DNA of 64,000 bases, from contig CAJUPY010000014.1 of NCBI GenBank assembly GCA_910588035.1, positions 1 to 64,000 of the forward strand. Direction: 5' to 3'. The stretch's first letter is position 1. Every line of letters begins with the position of its first letter. Below the pieces are notes generated by a model, which did no database searches, was not told where the DNA came from, and saw only the letters and a program-made list of their open reading frames with translations. Of the stretch, positions 51,514-60,304 are shown in pieces. A program made the translations under genes and the position numbers. The stretch is from an uncultured Muribaculaceae bacterium (GTDB taxonomy: Bacteria > Bacteroidota > Bacteroidia > Bacteroidales > Muribaculaceae).

Positions 51514-52648
51514 TGTTGACGTGAGTGACAAAGAGATATTCCTTATGGTCTTTAAATTCAGTTTTACCTGAATTAAAAGGAGAGTGGGCATGTTCGAATA
51601 TGTGGGTTTCCCCACAATTATTAAGGGCTTCCTCTATCTGCTCTAATTTAATTTTATTCTCAGAAGAAGAACTCTTGGACTTGTATGTGTTATTATAAGA
51701 CACAACAAGGTAGCGGGCATCAATATGAGCAATCAAATCTTGAAAAGCAGCGAAAGCCGAACGTCGACAATAGTTGCTCATGTTTTCCTCTTTGGGCTTC
51801 ATTGCAGAGCCGAACAATTCAGGCTTGGTCCATTGGACCAAGGTTTCCAAAAGATGATAGAAACGGCTGTATTGACGCGAGTTATAAGGAGGATCGATAT
51901 AAACCACATCTGCCTGCACTCTGCGTGCTAAATTATTAGCATCTTCTTGATAAATTTCCGCACCTTTGAAATTATTGACATCAATCATCCGAATAATTAA
52001 CTTACGAGGAGCAATGGCCTTTTTAATATACGCTTCATAATGTCCCAATGTATTAGCCAGACGGTCAATGCTGTAAATAAGGGAAGCGAGTACAACGGCA
52101 TATTCTTTTTCAGTAAGATATAGCCGTCTTGAAGCAAGGTCTTCGCGGATATAACCGATTAAGCGAGAAGTTTTCATGTCAAAAAACTTGTCGCCATAAT
52201 TTAACGAGAAATAGTTGTCGCTTAGTGTGTTAGGGTCAATGGAGTTATAGCGATCCAGTAATTCCAGAACCTTAGACTTGCTCCACGTAGAATCTTGAAA
52301 GAAAGCCTTGTAAATAATATTATTGGAATGTAGGAAATCATTTACTACGACACGGTCATAAAGAGTAAAAGCGCGGTTAGCGACAGCACCGGTTCCAGCA
52401 AATAGGTCACAAAAAGAATGAACATTTTCGGTTTCTGTGGCAATAATATTGAAAATCCAATCAACCAACTTTGCTTTGCACCCAATATATCGACGATTTT
52501 CCAAATGGAAAGGCGTTTCATATACTGCCGAGTGCCACCTCTCTAAAATAGTATTTCCAAATTGAGAAATGGCCTCATAGAGAGGAAGTGAAGCCACGCT
52601 CTCTAAATCATGTTGTAATGGAGGGATATTTATTGCTCCTGATGCCAT
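51467..52648 (-). CDS. N6-adenine DNA methyltransferase of the AlwI-type system
   Basis: A 393-residue methylase. 'YIGCKAKLVDWIF', SAM motif 'DLFAGTGAVA' (FAGTG 83-87) and catalytic DPPY (252-255, in YIDPPYNSRQYSRFYH) are clear. It is a different family from the Dam-like enzyme beside it, consistent with one methylase per strand of an asymmetric site. It is first in the operon. The 52649-52884 gap upstream is AT-rich; no clear promoter was recognised there. Confidence 0.87.
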   Translation of the reverse strand: MASGAINIPPLQHDLESVASLPLYEAISQFGNTILERWHSAVYETPFHLENRRYIGCKAKLVDWIFNIIATETENVHSFCDLFAGTGAVANRAFTLYDRVVVNDFLHSNNIIYKAFFQDSTWSKSKVLELLDRYNSIDPNTLSDNYFSLNYGDKFFDMKTSRLIGYIREDLASRRLYLTEKEYAVVLASLIYSIDRLANTLGHYEAYIKKAIAPRKLIIRMIDVNNFKGAEIYQEDANNLARRVQADVVYIDPPYNSRQYSRFYHLLETLVQWTKPELFGSAMKPKEENMSNYCRRSAFAAFQDLIAHIDARYLVVSYNNTYKSKSSSSENKIKLEQIEEALNNCGETHIFEHAHSPFNSGKTEFKDHKEYLFVTHVNNERRNRAFSTLLRGR

Positions 52649-52884
52649 ATTCTATATTAAACAGCTCAGACGATGCCACTGCAAGGTTGACCAAAACCTA
52701 TTAGGCATTACCTGAGTTATGAAATCTTACTTATTGCGTCGTTACACGTCTGCTTTGGTCATTTTTTGCAGTTGATTTAAAAATGCAAATGTGGCAAAAA
52801 AAATCGAGACTCAGGTCATTACTTTGAAGAAAAGTTGGTGACATCACATAGCTAACGGCATTTTTTTTGATGTAAACGATATAA

Positions 52885-54273
52885 TTATTGTATCAGATAC
52901 TTGCCGTAGGCTTTCTTTCTGACAATAAAATAGGCGGTCATTACAAGAGCTCCGGTTACAATCCAGGTGAAAGGATAGATATTGAGCAGGGTTCCGAAAC
53001 CGCCGATAGAATAGTGTAGGAAGATGTATATCCACCCGAGGCGGAGAACGCACGTGCCGAGAATTGTGAGCAAGGTCGGGGTCATCGAATAGCCGAGACC
53101 TCTCATCGTCGCACCGGCTATCTCATAGGTGCTTGCTATGAACTGGAACGCGAGGGCATGGTCGATGCGGAGCGCGGCATATTCATAAACGGCAGGGTCT
53201 GCCGTGAACCATGAAATGAAAAAGGGTTTGAATGAAGCTATCGTCAGATTTAAAAACGCGCAGCCCACGACCGAACAAGCAAGACATTGCCGGAAAATTT
53301 TGTTGCATCGCTCGGTTTTCCCGGCTCCGTAGTTCTGGCTGGTAAATGCGACAGAGGCCATCGCAAATGAGTTGACTACAAAATAGCAGTAGTACTCAAA
53401 GTTGATTGCAGCTGCAGATCCGGCTGATGCGGCCCAGCCGAAACTGTTGATCGCCGACATGACAAAGACATTTGAGAATGAAAATACCATGCCTTGCAAT
53501 CCGGCAGGCATACCGATTTTAAGCATCTTCATCGTTTCGACCGTTGAAAGCTTCATGTGACTTACATTAAGCTTTATCGGACCGGTTTCACGCATCAATA
53601 TGCGCACCATTAAGGCAGAACTCACAACATTGGAAATAACGGTGGCAATGGCCACTCCGGCTACGCTCATGTCAAAGACAATGACAAGAATAAGGTTGAG
53701 TACAACGTTGACAATGCCACCGGCAATCAGACAATAAAAAGGTCTTTTAGTGTCGCCTACGCTTCGCAGAACCGCTGAAGAGAAGTTGTAGATCATCAGA
53801 AACGGCATTCCGATAAAGTAGATCTGAAGATAGGTTGTGGCAAGATCGATGACATCATCGGGGGTAGACATTGCTTCAAGTATCGGACGCGAGATTGAAA
53901 AACCGAGCACGGCAAGAATAAGACCCGAAGCTATGGCAAGCACAGTGACAGTGTTGACTGCATTGCGCACTCCTTGTTCATCTTTGCGACCTATGTAGTG
54001 GGCAATCACGACATTCGCACCCACCGAAATGCCGAGAAAAAGGTTGACAATCAGACTGATGACCATGCCATTGCTGCCAACCGCGGCCAATGCCTGACTT
54101 GTTGACCAACGTCCCACAACAGCTACATCGACCGAGTTGAATGATTGTTGAAGCATTCCGCTCGCAATCAAAGGAATTGCAAAGACAATGAGTTTGCGGA
54201 ACAGACCGCCATTGAGCATGTCTATTTTTGTTCCGTCTGGTTTTGTTGAATCGCTGTTTTCTCTTGAATACAT
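52885..54273 (-). CDS. MATE-family efflux transporter
   Basis: A 462-residue protein with twelve membrane segments in two six-helix halves. 'LIASGMLQQSFNSVDVAVVGRW' and 'IVNLFLGISVGANVVIAHYIG' are MATE signatures. It exports cations or drugs using sodium or protons; substrate unknown. ATG 54273 shares its last base with the ClC stop, so translation is coupled and longer N-terminal frames are unlikely. Confidence 0.9.
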   Translation of the reverse strand: MYSRENSDSTKPDGTKIDMLNGGLFRKLIVFAIPLIASGMLQQSFNSVDVAVVGRWSTSQALAAVGSNGMVISLIVNLFLGISVGANVVIAHYIGRKDEQGVRNAVNTVTVLAIASGLILAVLGFSISRPILEAMSTPDDVIDLATTYLQIYFIGMPFLMIYNFSSAVLRSVGDTKRPFYCLIAGGIVNVVLNLILVIVFDMSVAGVAIATVISNVVSSALMVRILMRETGPIKLNVSHMKLSTVETMKMLKIGMPAGLQGMVFSFSNVFVMSAINSFGWAASAGSAAAINFEYYCYFVVNSFAMASVAFTSQNYGAGKTERCNKIFRQCLACSVVGCAFLNLTIASFKPFFISWFTADPAVYEYAALRIDHALAFQFIASTYEIAGATMRGLGYSMTPTLLTILGTCVLRLGWIYIFLHYSIGGFGTLLNIYPFTWIVTGALVMTAYFIVRKKAYGKYLIQ

Positions 54274-56090
54274 CAGTCTTCTGAATAATGGCGCAACACT
54301 CTGCGGTAAGAGTTGAAAATCTTTGACTTGGAAACGAAACCGACATAGCGTCCTTGTTCCACTACCGGAAGATTCCACGCGCCGGTGTCATCGAATGTCT
54401 TCATTACCTTGTCCATCGATTCGCCGACCTCGATCATGGCCGGTGGCGAACTCATGAATTTTTCCACATACATGCGTTTGTAAAGATCGGGTCTGAACAT
54501 GATGTTCCTGATTTCATCGAGAAGAACGATACCGATAAGTTTTTTGTCGTTGTCGATAACCGGAAAGAGATTGCGGTTGCTGCGTGAAATGACATCGACC
54601 ATCTCTTTCAGATTCATTTCGGGTCTCACCTCCATGAAATCGCGCTCGATGACGCTATCCATTTTGAGCAGTGTCAAGACCGCCTTGTCCTTATGATGTG
54701 TGAGTAGCTCGCCTCGTTGGGCAAGACGCATCGTATAGATGCTGTACGGTTCAAATATCTTGATAGTACCGTAAGATATGGCTGAAACAATTAGCAACGG
54801 CAGGAATAGATCATATCCGCCTGTCATCTCGGCGGTAAGGAATATTGCCATGAGAGGCGCGTGCATTACACCGGCCATTACACCGGCCATACCCATCAGC
54901 GCGAAATTTTTCATCGACAGATCAAGGTCGACCCAGAAATAATTGAGCAGAAAGGCAAAAAAGAATCCGGTCATGCAACCGACATAAAGCGACGGTGCGA
55001 ATGTTCCGCCTATGCCGCCGGCCCCGGTTGTGGCAGAAGTCGCAAAACCTTTCAATAGAATTATGCAGCCGATGAACACAAGAATGAACCATTTCTCACC
55101 ACCGTCGCCATAGAAAATACTGCTGTTGACAATCGATGACGGATCTGCTCCGAGAAGCCCGTTGATCGAAGTGTAGCCTTCGCCATAGAGAGGTGGAAAC
55201 AAGAAAATGAGGCCGGAAAGAAGAAGACTGCCTGCTATTGTTTTTTTCCATTGGGAGACAAGACGTTTTCTGAAAAAATTCTCCATCATGATCATCACCC
55301 TGGTGAAGTAGAGTGATACGAGACCGCAGAATAATCCGAGAAAGATGACAAACGGAATTCGTTGGGTGACAAACGATTCGCTTTGCACAAAGAAAAATTC
55401 CACGTCATAACCGGTGAATATGTAAGCTATCGTGGCTGCTGTTATAGATGATATCAGCAACGGCATGACCGAGACTGTTGTGAGATCAAGCATCAGAACC
55501 TCAAGGGTGAAAAGCATTCCGGCAATGGGTGCTTTGAAAATTCCGGCAATTCCAGCCGCGGCTCCACAGCCGACGAGAATCATAAGAATGCGTGGTGACA
55601 TCTTGAATGCTTGTCCGAGGTTGGAGCCTATGGCCGCCCCCGTAGCCACTATCGGACCCTCGGCTCCGACCGATCCGCCAAATCCGATTGTGATTGAACT
55701 GGCGATTATCGACGAGTAGGTGTTGTGGCCTTTAAGCCGGCTCTTGTTTTGTGAAATTGCATAAAGAACGCGGGTGACACCGTGTGAAATATTGTCTTTG
55801 ACAAAAAATTTGACGTAAACGACCGCGAGCAAGATGCCGATTGCCGGATATATCAAAAATATATAGTTTCCGGCTGTGAGATCGAGATGTGAGGTCAAGG
55901 CCGTTGAGATCGAATGGATCAGCAGTTTAAGTATCAGAGCGGCAAATCCACCGAGAACACCGACGATAAGCGCGAGTATGACCACAAAAGATTTTTCTTT
56001 GATGTTGCGTTCTCTCCACGATAGAAACTGCCTCCACATTTTGGAGACACGTTCTGAAGCCTGAGTATTGTCTATAGTTTTTGAACTCAT
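54273..56090 (-). CDS. ClC-type chloride channel/transporter with CBS domains
   Basis: A 605-residue membrane protein. The ClC filter motif 'GSVGAEGPI' contains the gating Glu144, and 'GGIGGTFAPSLYVG' and 'MAGVMAGVMHAPL' are further pore motifs. Two CBS domains occupy ~465-600 ('LIGIVLLDEI', 'YVGFVSKSKIF'), a nucleotide-sensing regulatory pair. Moves chloride, possibly with proton exchange. Between the sugar transferase and MATE genes. Confidence 0.92.
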   Translation of the reverse strand: MSSKTIDNTQASERVSKMWRQFLSWRERNIKEKSFVVILALIVGVLGGFAALILKLLIHSISTALTSHLDLTAGNYIFLIYPAIGILLAVVYVKFFVKDNISHGVTRVLYAISQNKSRLKGHNTYSSIIASSITIGFGGSVGAEGPIVATGAAIGSNLGQAFKMSPRILMILVGCGAAAGIAGIFKAPIAGMLFTLEVLMLDLTTVSVMPLLISSITAATIAYIFTGYDVEFFFVQSESFVTQRIPFVIFLGLFCGLVSLYFTRVMIMMENFFRKRLVSQWKKTIAGSLLLSGLIFLFPPLYGEGYTSINGLLGADPSSIVNSSIFYGDGGEKWFILVFIGCIILLKGFATSATTGAGGIGGTFAPSLYVGCMTGFFFAFLLNYFWVDLDLSMKNFALMGMAGVMAGVMHAPLMAIFLTAEMTGGYDLFLPLLIVSAISYGTIKIFEPYSIYTMRLAQRGELLTHHKDKAVLTLLKMDSVIERDFMEVRPEMNLKEMVDVISRSNRNLFPVIDNDKKLIGIVLLDEIRNIMFRPDLYKRMYVEKFMSSPPAMIEVGESMDKVMKTFDDTGAWNLPVVEQGRYVGFVSKSKIFNSYRRVLRHYSED

Positions 56091-56108
56091 GTTGTTTCTT
56101 TGAGATTT

Positions 56109-57524
56109 TCAAACACCCTTACCGGTGATTACAGTGTTTACGGTGTAGATAAGAATCTTGAGATCGACGATTACAGATATGTTTTCCATATAGATGATGT
56201 CATATTTCAATCGTTCGATCATACCTTCTACGTCGGTAGCATAACCATACTTTACCATGCCCCATGATGTTATGCCGGGACGTATCTGGTGAAGGAGCGA
56301 GTAATAGGGTGCCTGTTTGATAATCTGCTTGATATAGAATTCGCGCTCGGGTCTCGGACCGACAAGCGACATTTCTCCGACCAAAACGTTCCAGAACTGT
56401 GGCAGTTCATCGAGCCTGTACTTACGCAAGAAGTGGCCGACTTTTGTTATGCGGTTGTCACCCTGGCTTGAAAGGGTGGGACCGTGGGCCTCGGCATTGA
56501 CAGTCATTGTTCTGAATTTTATGATTTTGAAAGGCTTCTTCAGATATCCTATGCGTTCCTGAAAATACAGGACCGGCCCCTTTGAATCGCATTTTATTGC
56601 AATTGCTATGACAATAAACAATGGAATGCAGACCACGATTGCGAGAACCGACACGATTATGTCGAGGGTACGTTTGATGCTCAGTGTGCTGTCTGACGCC
56701 GATGTCTCGGTAATGTTTATCAGCGGTTCTCCCGCGACATTGAAAAACCTTGGCCTCGAAGTGATCAGGTGTTGCATCAACGGGGTGACATATATTGGCA
56801 ATCCAAGGGTGATCAACGCGTTCAACAAATCTATTGTCGATTGTTGACCGCTGCGATGGGGAATGACGATCAGACGTGATATGTCGTGCTGCTTCACAAT
56901 ATTTTCAATTTGATCTAACTGGTAGACGGGCAGCGTTGATTCTGCGGCTTTCATGTCATCACATGGATTGACGAACCCGACAATTCTGAATCCCATTGAA
57001 CGGGTCATCGAGTCAAGTTTATCTTTCAACTTTGACGCTGATTCAGGTGTGCCTACAATAAGTGTGTCAAACCCCCATTTCCGTTTGTGAATGTTGCCGG
57101 CAGTGATCGTGGTGACGCAAAGTCTGAACAAGTAAACGCAGCCGAACATCAGAATCCACAGTGCACCGATCATTTCGTAGTCAATTGATCTTCGGTGGGT
57201 CACATCGTTGATCAATGCAATCAGAAAAATGACTATCGTGCCGACAAGGGTTGTGAACAGAGTCTGGAAGAGTTCGTTCACACGCGATTTACCCAGAATC
57301 GTCCTGTAATATCCCGATTCATAGTATAGGAACATCATCAGAAGCGGAAACGCTATCTGTCCTATCCAGACAAATTTGAGCTGGTAGAATTGAAATAGCG
57401 AGGCATTGCCCGTGTTGATGTCGTCCAACGACAGTCTCACGACATTGAACAGCAACCAGGCGATGTTTGTCATCACGTAGTCACCGGCTACATAGATTGC
57501 TTTAAGCTTTTTGCTTAAAAACAT
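56109..57524 (-). CDS. Polyprenyl glycosylphosphotransferase (WcaJ/WbaP-like)
   Basis: A 471-residue initiating sugar transferase. Four or five N-terminal membrane helices precede a CoA-binding-like domain ('TLIVGTPESASKLKD') and the C-terminal catalytic domain: 'KRTLDIIVSVLAIVVCIPLF', 'RTMTVNAEAHG', 'RKYRLDELPQFWNVL' and 'SLVGPRPE'. It transfers a sugar phosphate from a nucleotide sugar to undecaprenyl phosphate to start capsule, O-antigen or exopolysaccharide repeats. It is 9 nt after tsaC and 18 nt before the ClC gene. Confidence 0.92.
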   Translation of the reverse strand: MFLSKKLKAIYVAGDYVMTNIAWLLFNVVRLSLDDINTGNASLFQFYQLKFVWIGQIAFPLLMMFLYYESGYYRTILGKSRVNELFQTLFTTLVGTIVIFLIALINDVTHRRSIDYEMIGALWILMFGCVYLFRLCVTTITAGNIHKRKWGFDTLIVGTPESASKLKDKLDSMTRSMGFRIVGFVNPCDDMKAAESTLPVYQLDQIENIVKQHDISRLIVIPHRSGQQSTIDLLNALITLGLPIYVTPLMQHLITSRPRFFNVAGEPLINITETSASDSTLSIKRTLDIIVSVLAIVVCIPLFIVIAIAIKCDSKGPVLYFQERIGYLKKPFKIIKFRTMTVNAEAHGPTLSSQGDNRITKVGHFLRKYRLDELPQFWNVLVGEMSLVGPRPEREFYIKQIIKQAPYYSLLHQIRPGITSWGMVKYGYATDVEGMIERLKYDIIYMENISVIVDLKILIYTVNTVITGKGV

Positions 57525-57533
57525 AGCCTCCGG

Positions 57534-58103
57534 TTATTTACGGAGTATCTTGACCGATCCGTCAACGCCAAGTTTTATCACGCTCGACGGAGTGGATTCA
57601 TTTGTGTCATCGCGTCGCGATGACATCACATAGTCTACCGATTCGACTATCTCGCGGCTGATACGTGAGAAGATATCCGGAGCCGGTTGTCCGCTGATGT
57701 TTGCCGAGGTGGATACCAGAGGCTTTCTGAAAGCGCGGCACAGCATTTTAGACACTTTCTCTTCTGTAACCCTTATGCCGACACTTCCGTCGGAAGCGAC
57801 TGTCTCGGGGGCGAGATTCCGCGCGTTGTCATAGACTATTGTCAGTGGTTTTACGGCTACGTCTATAAGTTCATAGGCAATATCGGGCACTTCATCGACA
57901 TATCGGTCAATCTTGTCGGCCGAATCTGTGAGAATTATCAATGCTTTTGAATCGTCGCGCTGTTTTATCGTGAAAACCCGTTTGACTGCATCGCTGCGGG
58001 TCGCATCACAACCGAGGCCCCACACGGTGTCTGTCGGGTATAGTATCACTCCACCTTTTTTCAGAACTTCTACGGCTGCTTTTATATCTTCTTCGAGTGT
58101 CAT
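57534..58103 (-). CDS. tsaC: Threonylcarbamoyl-AMP synthase (Sua5/YciO/YrdC)
   Basis: A 189-residue YrdC-domain enzyme. 'GGVILYPTDTVWGLGCDA' at the start, 'KQRDDSKALIILTDS', and 'LVSTSANISGQPAP' are hallmarks. It makes threonylcarbamoyl-AMP for the t6A37 tRNA modification. It heads the operon with the sugar transferase, ClC and MATE genes, under a strong promoter at 58128-58158. Confidence 0.92.
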   Translation of the reverse strand: MTLEEDIKAAVEVLKKGGVILYPTDTVWGLGCDATRSDAVKRVFTIKQRDDSKALIILTDSADKIDRYVDEVPDIAYELIDVAVKPLTIVYDNARNLAPETVASDGSVGIRVTEEKVSKMLCRAFRKPLVSTSANISGQPAPDIFSRISREIVESVDYVMSSRRDDTNESTPSSVIKLGVDGSVKILRK

Positions 58104-58127
58104 TTTATTTCTGCAGATTTATAAATG

Positions 58128-58158
58128 CAAAAATAGCGATTATTTTCTAAATGCCAAA
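58128..58158 (-). promoter_or_regulatory. Promoter of the tsaC operon
   Basis: Minus strand: TTTG (58158-58155), 19-bp spacer, TATTTTTG (58135-58128), 24 nt before the tsaC start. Confidence 0.8.
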
Positions 58159-58165
58159 GGAGAAT

Positions 58166-58804
58166 TTATTTCGATGAAGTGATGATTCTGAAATTGAGAT
58201 CACTCAGTTTCAGAATTCCTTCCGTCTCTTTCGACGGGTTGACAATAATGTTAAGACCCTCACGATTCATTTCGATCAACGGTAAGTCATCGTGGTGGTC
58301 GGTAAGAACAGTGTCAATAGTGAGGTGTTTTGTGTCAATCAATTGTTTCAAACGTGTTGTTTTGTTACGCGAACGGTTCTCCACATAGTCATCAAGCCGC
58401 AGTGTCGTGGGTGTGGCATGACATGCGTCAAAAGATAGCATTGCGGCCAACGGCATGCAATATGCTTCTGGTGAGGCGGTGGAAAGAACTATAAAGTGAT
58501 TTTCTTCACGTTTTTTTTTCATGATGCTCAAAACCTGATTGTTGAGTTTGTCGGTCAGGCTCATTGCAAAGTTCTCGAAATCTTTCTCGTCAAAAACCAT
58601 CTCCAACCGTAACATAAGAGCATGTTTAGCCTCACGGTGTGTTTTAATTCCGATTAGAGACAACAAGTTCTGCCATAACAGCTGCATGATGGTGACAACA
58701 TCAATTCTTTTAAATGACTTGACCATGGCGAATCGATAAAGCTGTTTCAGTGTGCTTCCATCATAAAGCGTTCCGTCGAGGTCTATGACTGTAAGTTTCT
58801 TCAT
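58166..58804 (-). CDS. HAD-family phosphatase
   Basis: A 212-residue HAD-IB-like protein. Motif I 'VIDLDGTLYDGSTL' (residues 5-18) has the nucleophile Asp; motif II 'FIVLSTAS', and motif IV 'TDHHDDLPLIEM' are clear. A helical cap lies at ~35-90. Substrate unknown. It overlaps the PRTase gene by 4 nt and the GT2 gene is next upstream; the trio appears to be one transcript. Confidence 0.85.
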   Translation of the reverse strand: MKKLTVIDLDGTLYDGSTLKQLYRFAMVKSFKRIDVVTIMQLLWQNLLSLIGIKTHREAKHALMLRLEMVFDEKDFENFAMSLTDKLNNQVLSIMKKKREENHFIVLSTASPEAYCMPLAAMLSFDACHATPTTLRLDDYVENRSRNKTTRLKQLIDTKHLTIDTVLTDHHDDLPLIEMNREGLNIIVNPSKETEGILKLSDLNFRIITSSK

Positions 58805-59364
58805 GCGTCAGACGACCAGGGAAACCTGATCAGAGTTCGGTTGTTGAATAGGTAATAGTCCGGCGAAATCACCGGTGACTTGGTGGTCACGGTCAGCACT
58901 GCGCTTTTGACGATTGCCTGTGGGTATTCCGAGCAGACAGCATCGGTTATGCATCTCAATGTGTGTCCTGAATCGACTGCGTCATCAACGACGAGGATAT
59001 TGTTCACACACAATCCGGTCTGAATGGCAAATCGCGTGTCAAACGAAATCTTACTGACGCAATCATGGTCTACATGACGGTGTGCCAGAACAACCGATTC
59101 CGCCATTCTGAGAAAGTTTTTTAAAAACAGAGGCAGTTTAGGCAGTATCGCCGGGATTATGCGGCTTTTGAAACGGGTAGTAGGGCGTTGCAGCTTAACG
59201 TTGAGACACTGACAGCCGAAACGTTGTGAGAGGGTCGCTCCAATTCGGCAACCGCCGTTGGCAATTGCTATTACCAAATCGGGGTTGAAATCAGATGCGA
59301 TCATGTCTGCAAGTTCCTTGATCTTGTTGTCGAGCGACTCGTTGTTTAACGTGATGACTCTCAT
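58801..59364 (-). CDS. Phosphoribosyltransferase-fold protein
   Basis: A 187-residue type I PRTase. The PRPP-binding motif is 'ILVVDDAVDSGHTLR' near residue 122; a 'PDLVIAIANGGCRIGATL' substrate loop lies near the start. The C-terminal 'RFPWSSDA' resembles xanthine/guanine-type PRTases, but the specific base is not defined by motif. Sits between a GT2 and a HAD phosphatase with 4-nt overlaps on both sides, an unusual setting for a salvage enzyme. Confidence 0.8.
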   Translation of the reverse strand: MRVITLNNESLDNKIKELADMIASDFNPDLVIAIANGGCRIGATLSQRFGCQCLNVKLQRPTTRFKSRIIPAILPKLPLFLKNFLRMAESVVLAHRHVDHDCVSKISFDTRFAIQTGLCVNNILVVDDAVDSGHTLRCITDAVCSEYPQAIVKSAVLTVTTKSPVISPDYYLFNNRTLIRFPWSSDA

Positions 59365-60296
59365 AGCGAGAACAGTTCTATCAATTGTTTGCCTCCGAAT
59401 GAGACTAAAGCTCCGATTTTATTTTTCAGCCTGACTTTGACATCTGAAAGTTCGCTGAAGCGTCGTGTGGTTATTACATCCCAACACTGACGCTCAACCT
59501 CAGGAAGGTCTATGCGTTCATGATACAAGAGATTCAGCACACCGAAACATGCACTGAATTTTCTGTCGGAAGCTGCCTTTGACAAGGTCGGATGTTCGGC
59601 GGAGATCCAGGTCTCGAGCCAATCGGTTATCTCGAGAATGTCAAGCCTTGCCGGTGAGTAATGAGACATGAAGCTGTCACGATGTTGCCGGTAAAAATAT
59701 ATCTCACGGCCGATGACAGCGATTCTTTCAGCTTTGGCATAGATTTGTGGAAGTAGCAACAGGTCTTCAAATTTTTTCCCTTTTGGAAATCGCAGAGACT
59801 CGAAGAGTGATTTTTTGAATAGCTTGGCGACCGAACAGCTGTCAAATCCTCTTTGATATAAGACATTTTCGATTGCTTCTTCCGGTGTCACAATCGAGAT
59901 TGTCTGATCTCTTCGACCATTGGTGGTTTCAAGCACCATTTTTTTGCTTATTTTCCCGATCGCAATGTCACAACGGGTGGTTGTGGCTGATTTGATTAAC
60001 AGTTCAACGGCATCTTCAGTCAGTGTGTCGTCAGAATCGACAAATGTGAGCCATTCACCACGGGCGCATTCGATGCCGATGTTGCGGGTGGAGGAAATGC
60101 CTCCGTTTTCTTTGTGCACAACCCTTATTCTGGAATCTTTTTGTGCGGCCTCGTCACAGATCCGGCCGCTGAGATCGGTCGAACCGTCATCGATGAGAAT
60201 GATCTCCAGATCACTGAACGTTTGTTTCTGAATGCTTGAGATGCATTCAGAAACAAACGACTGTGTATTGTAGACGGGAACTATTACGGAGACCAT
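59361..60296 (-). CDS. Family 2 glycosyltransferase
   Basis: A 311-residue soluble GT-A enzyme. 'SVIVPVYNTQSFVSECISSI' and 'EIILIDDGSTD' open it; 'LTFVDSDDTLTEDAVELL' holds the DxD. Later 'RQHRDSFM' is a typical capsule/LPS GT2 motif. Probably adds one sugar to a surface polysaccharide. First gene of the GT2-PRTase-HAD trio. Confidence 0.88.
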   Translation of the reverse strand: MVSVIVPVYNTQSFVSECISSIQKQTFSDLEIILIDDGSTDLSGRICDEAAQKDSRIRVVHKENGGISSTRNIGIECARGEWLTFVDSDDTLTEDAVELLIKSATTTRCDIAIGKISKKMVLETTNGRRDQTISIVTPEEAIENVLYQRGFDSCSVAKLFKKSLFESLRFPKGKKFEDLLLLPQIYAKAERIAVIGREIYFYRQHRDSFMSHYSPARLDILEITDWLETWISAEHPTLSKAASDRKFSACFGVLNLLYHERIDLPEVERQCWDVITTRRFSELSDVKVRLKNKIGALVSFGGKQLIELFSL

Positions 60297-60304
60297 TGAG
60301 ACCG

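Noticed and set aside
52649..52884. Gap upstream of the AlwI-type operon searched for a regulator (C protein) gene
   Set aside because: No open frame with a helix-turn-helix or credible start was found; only AT-rich sequence.
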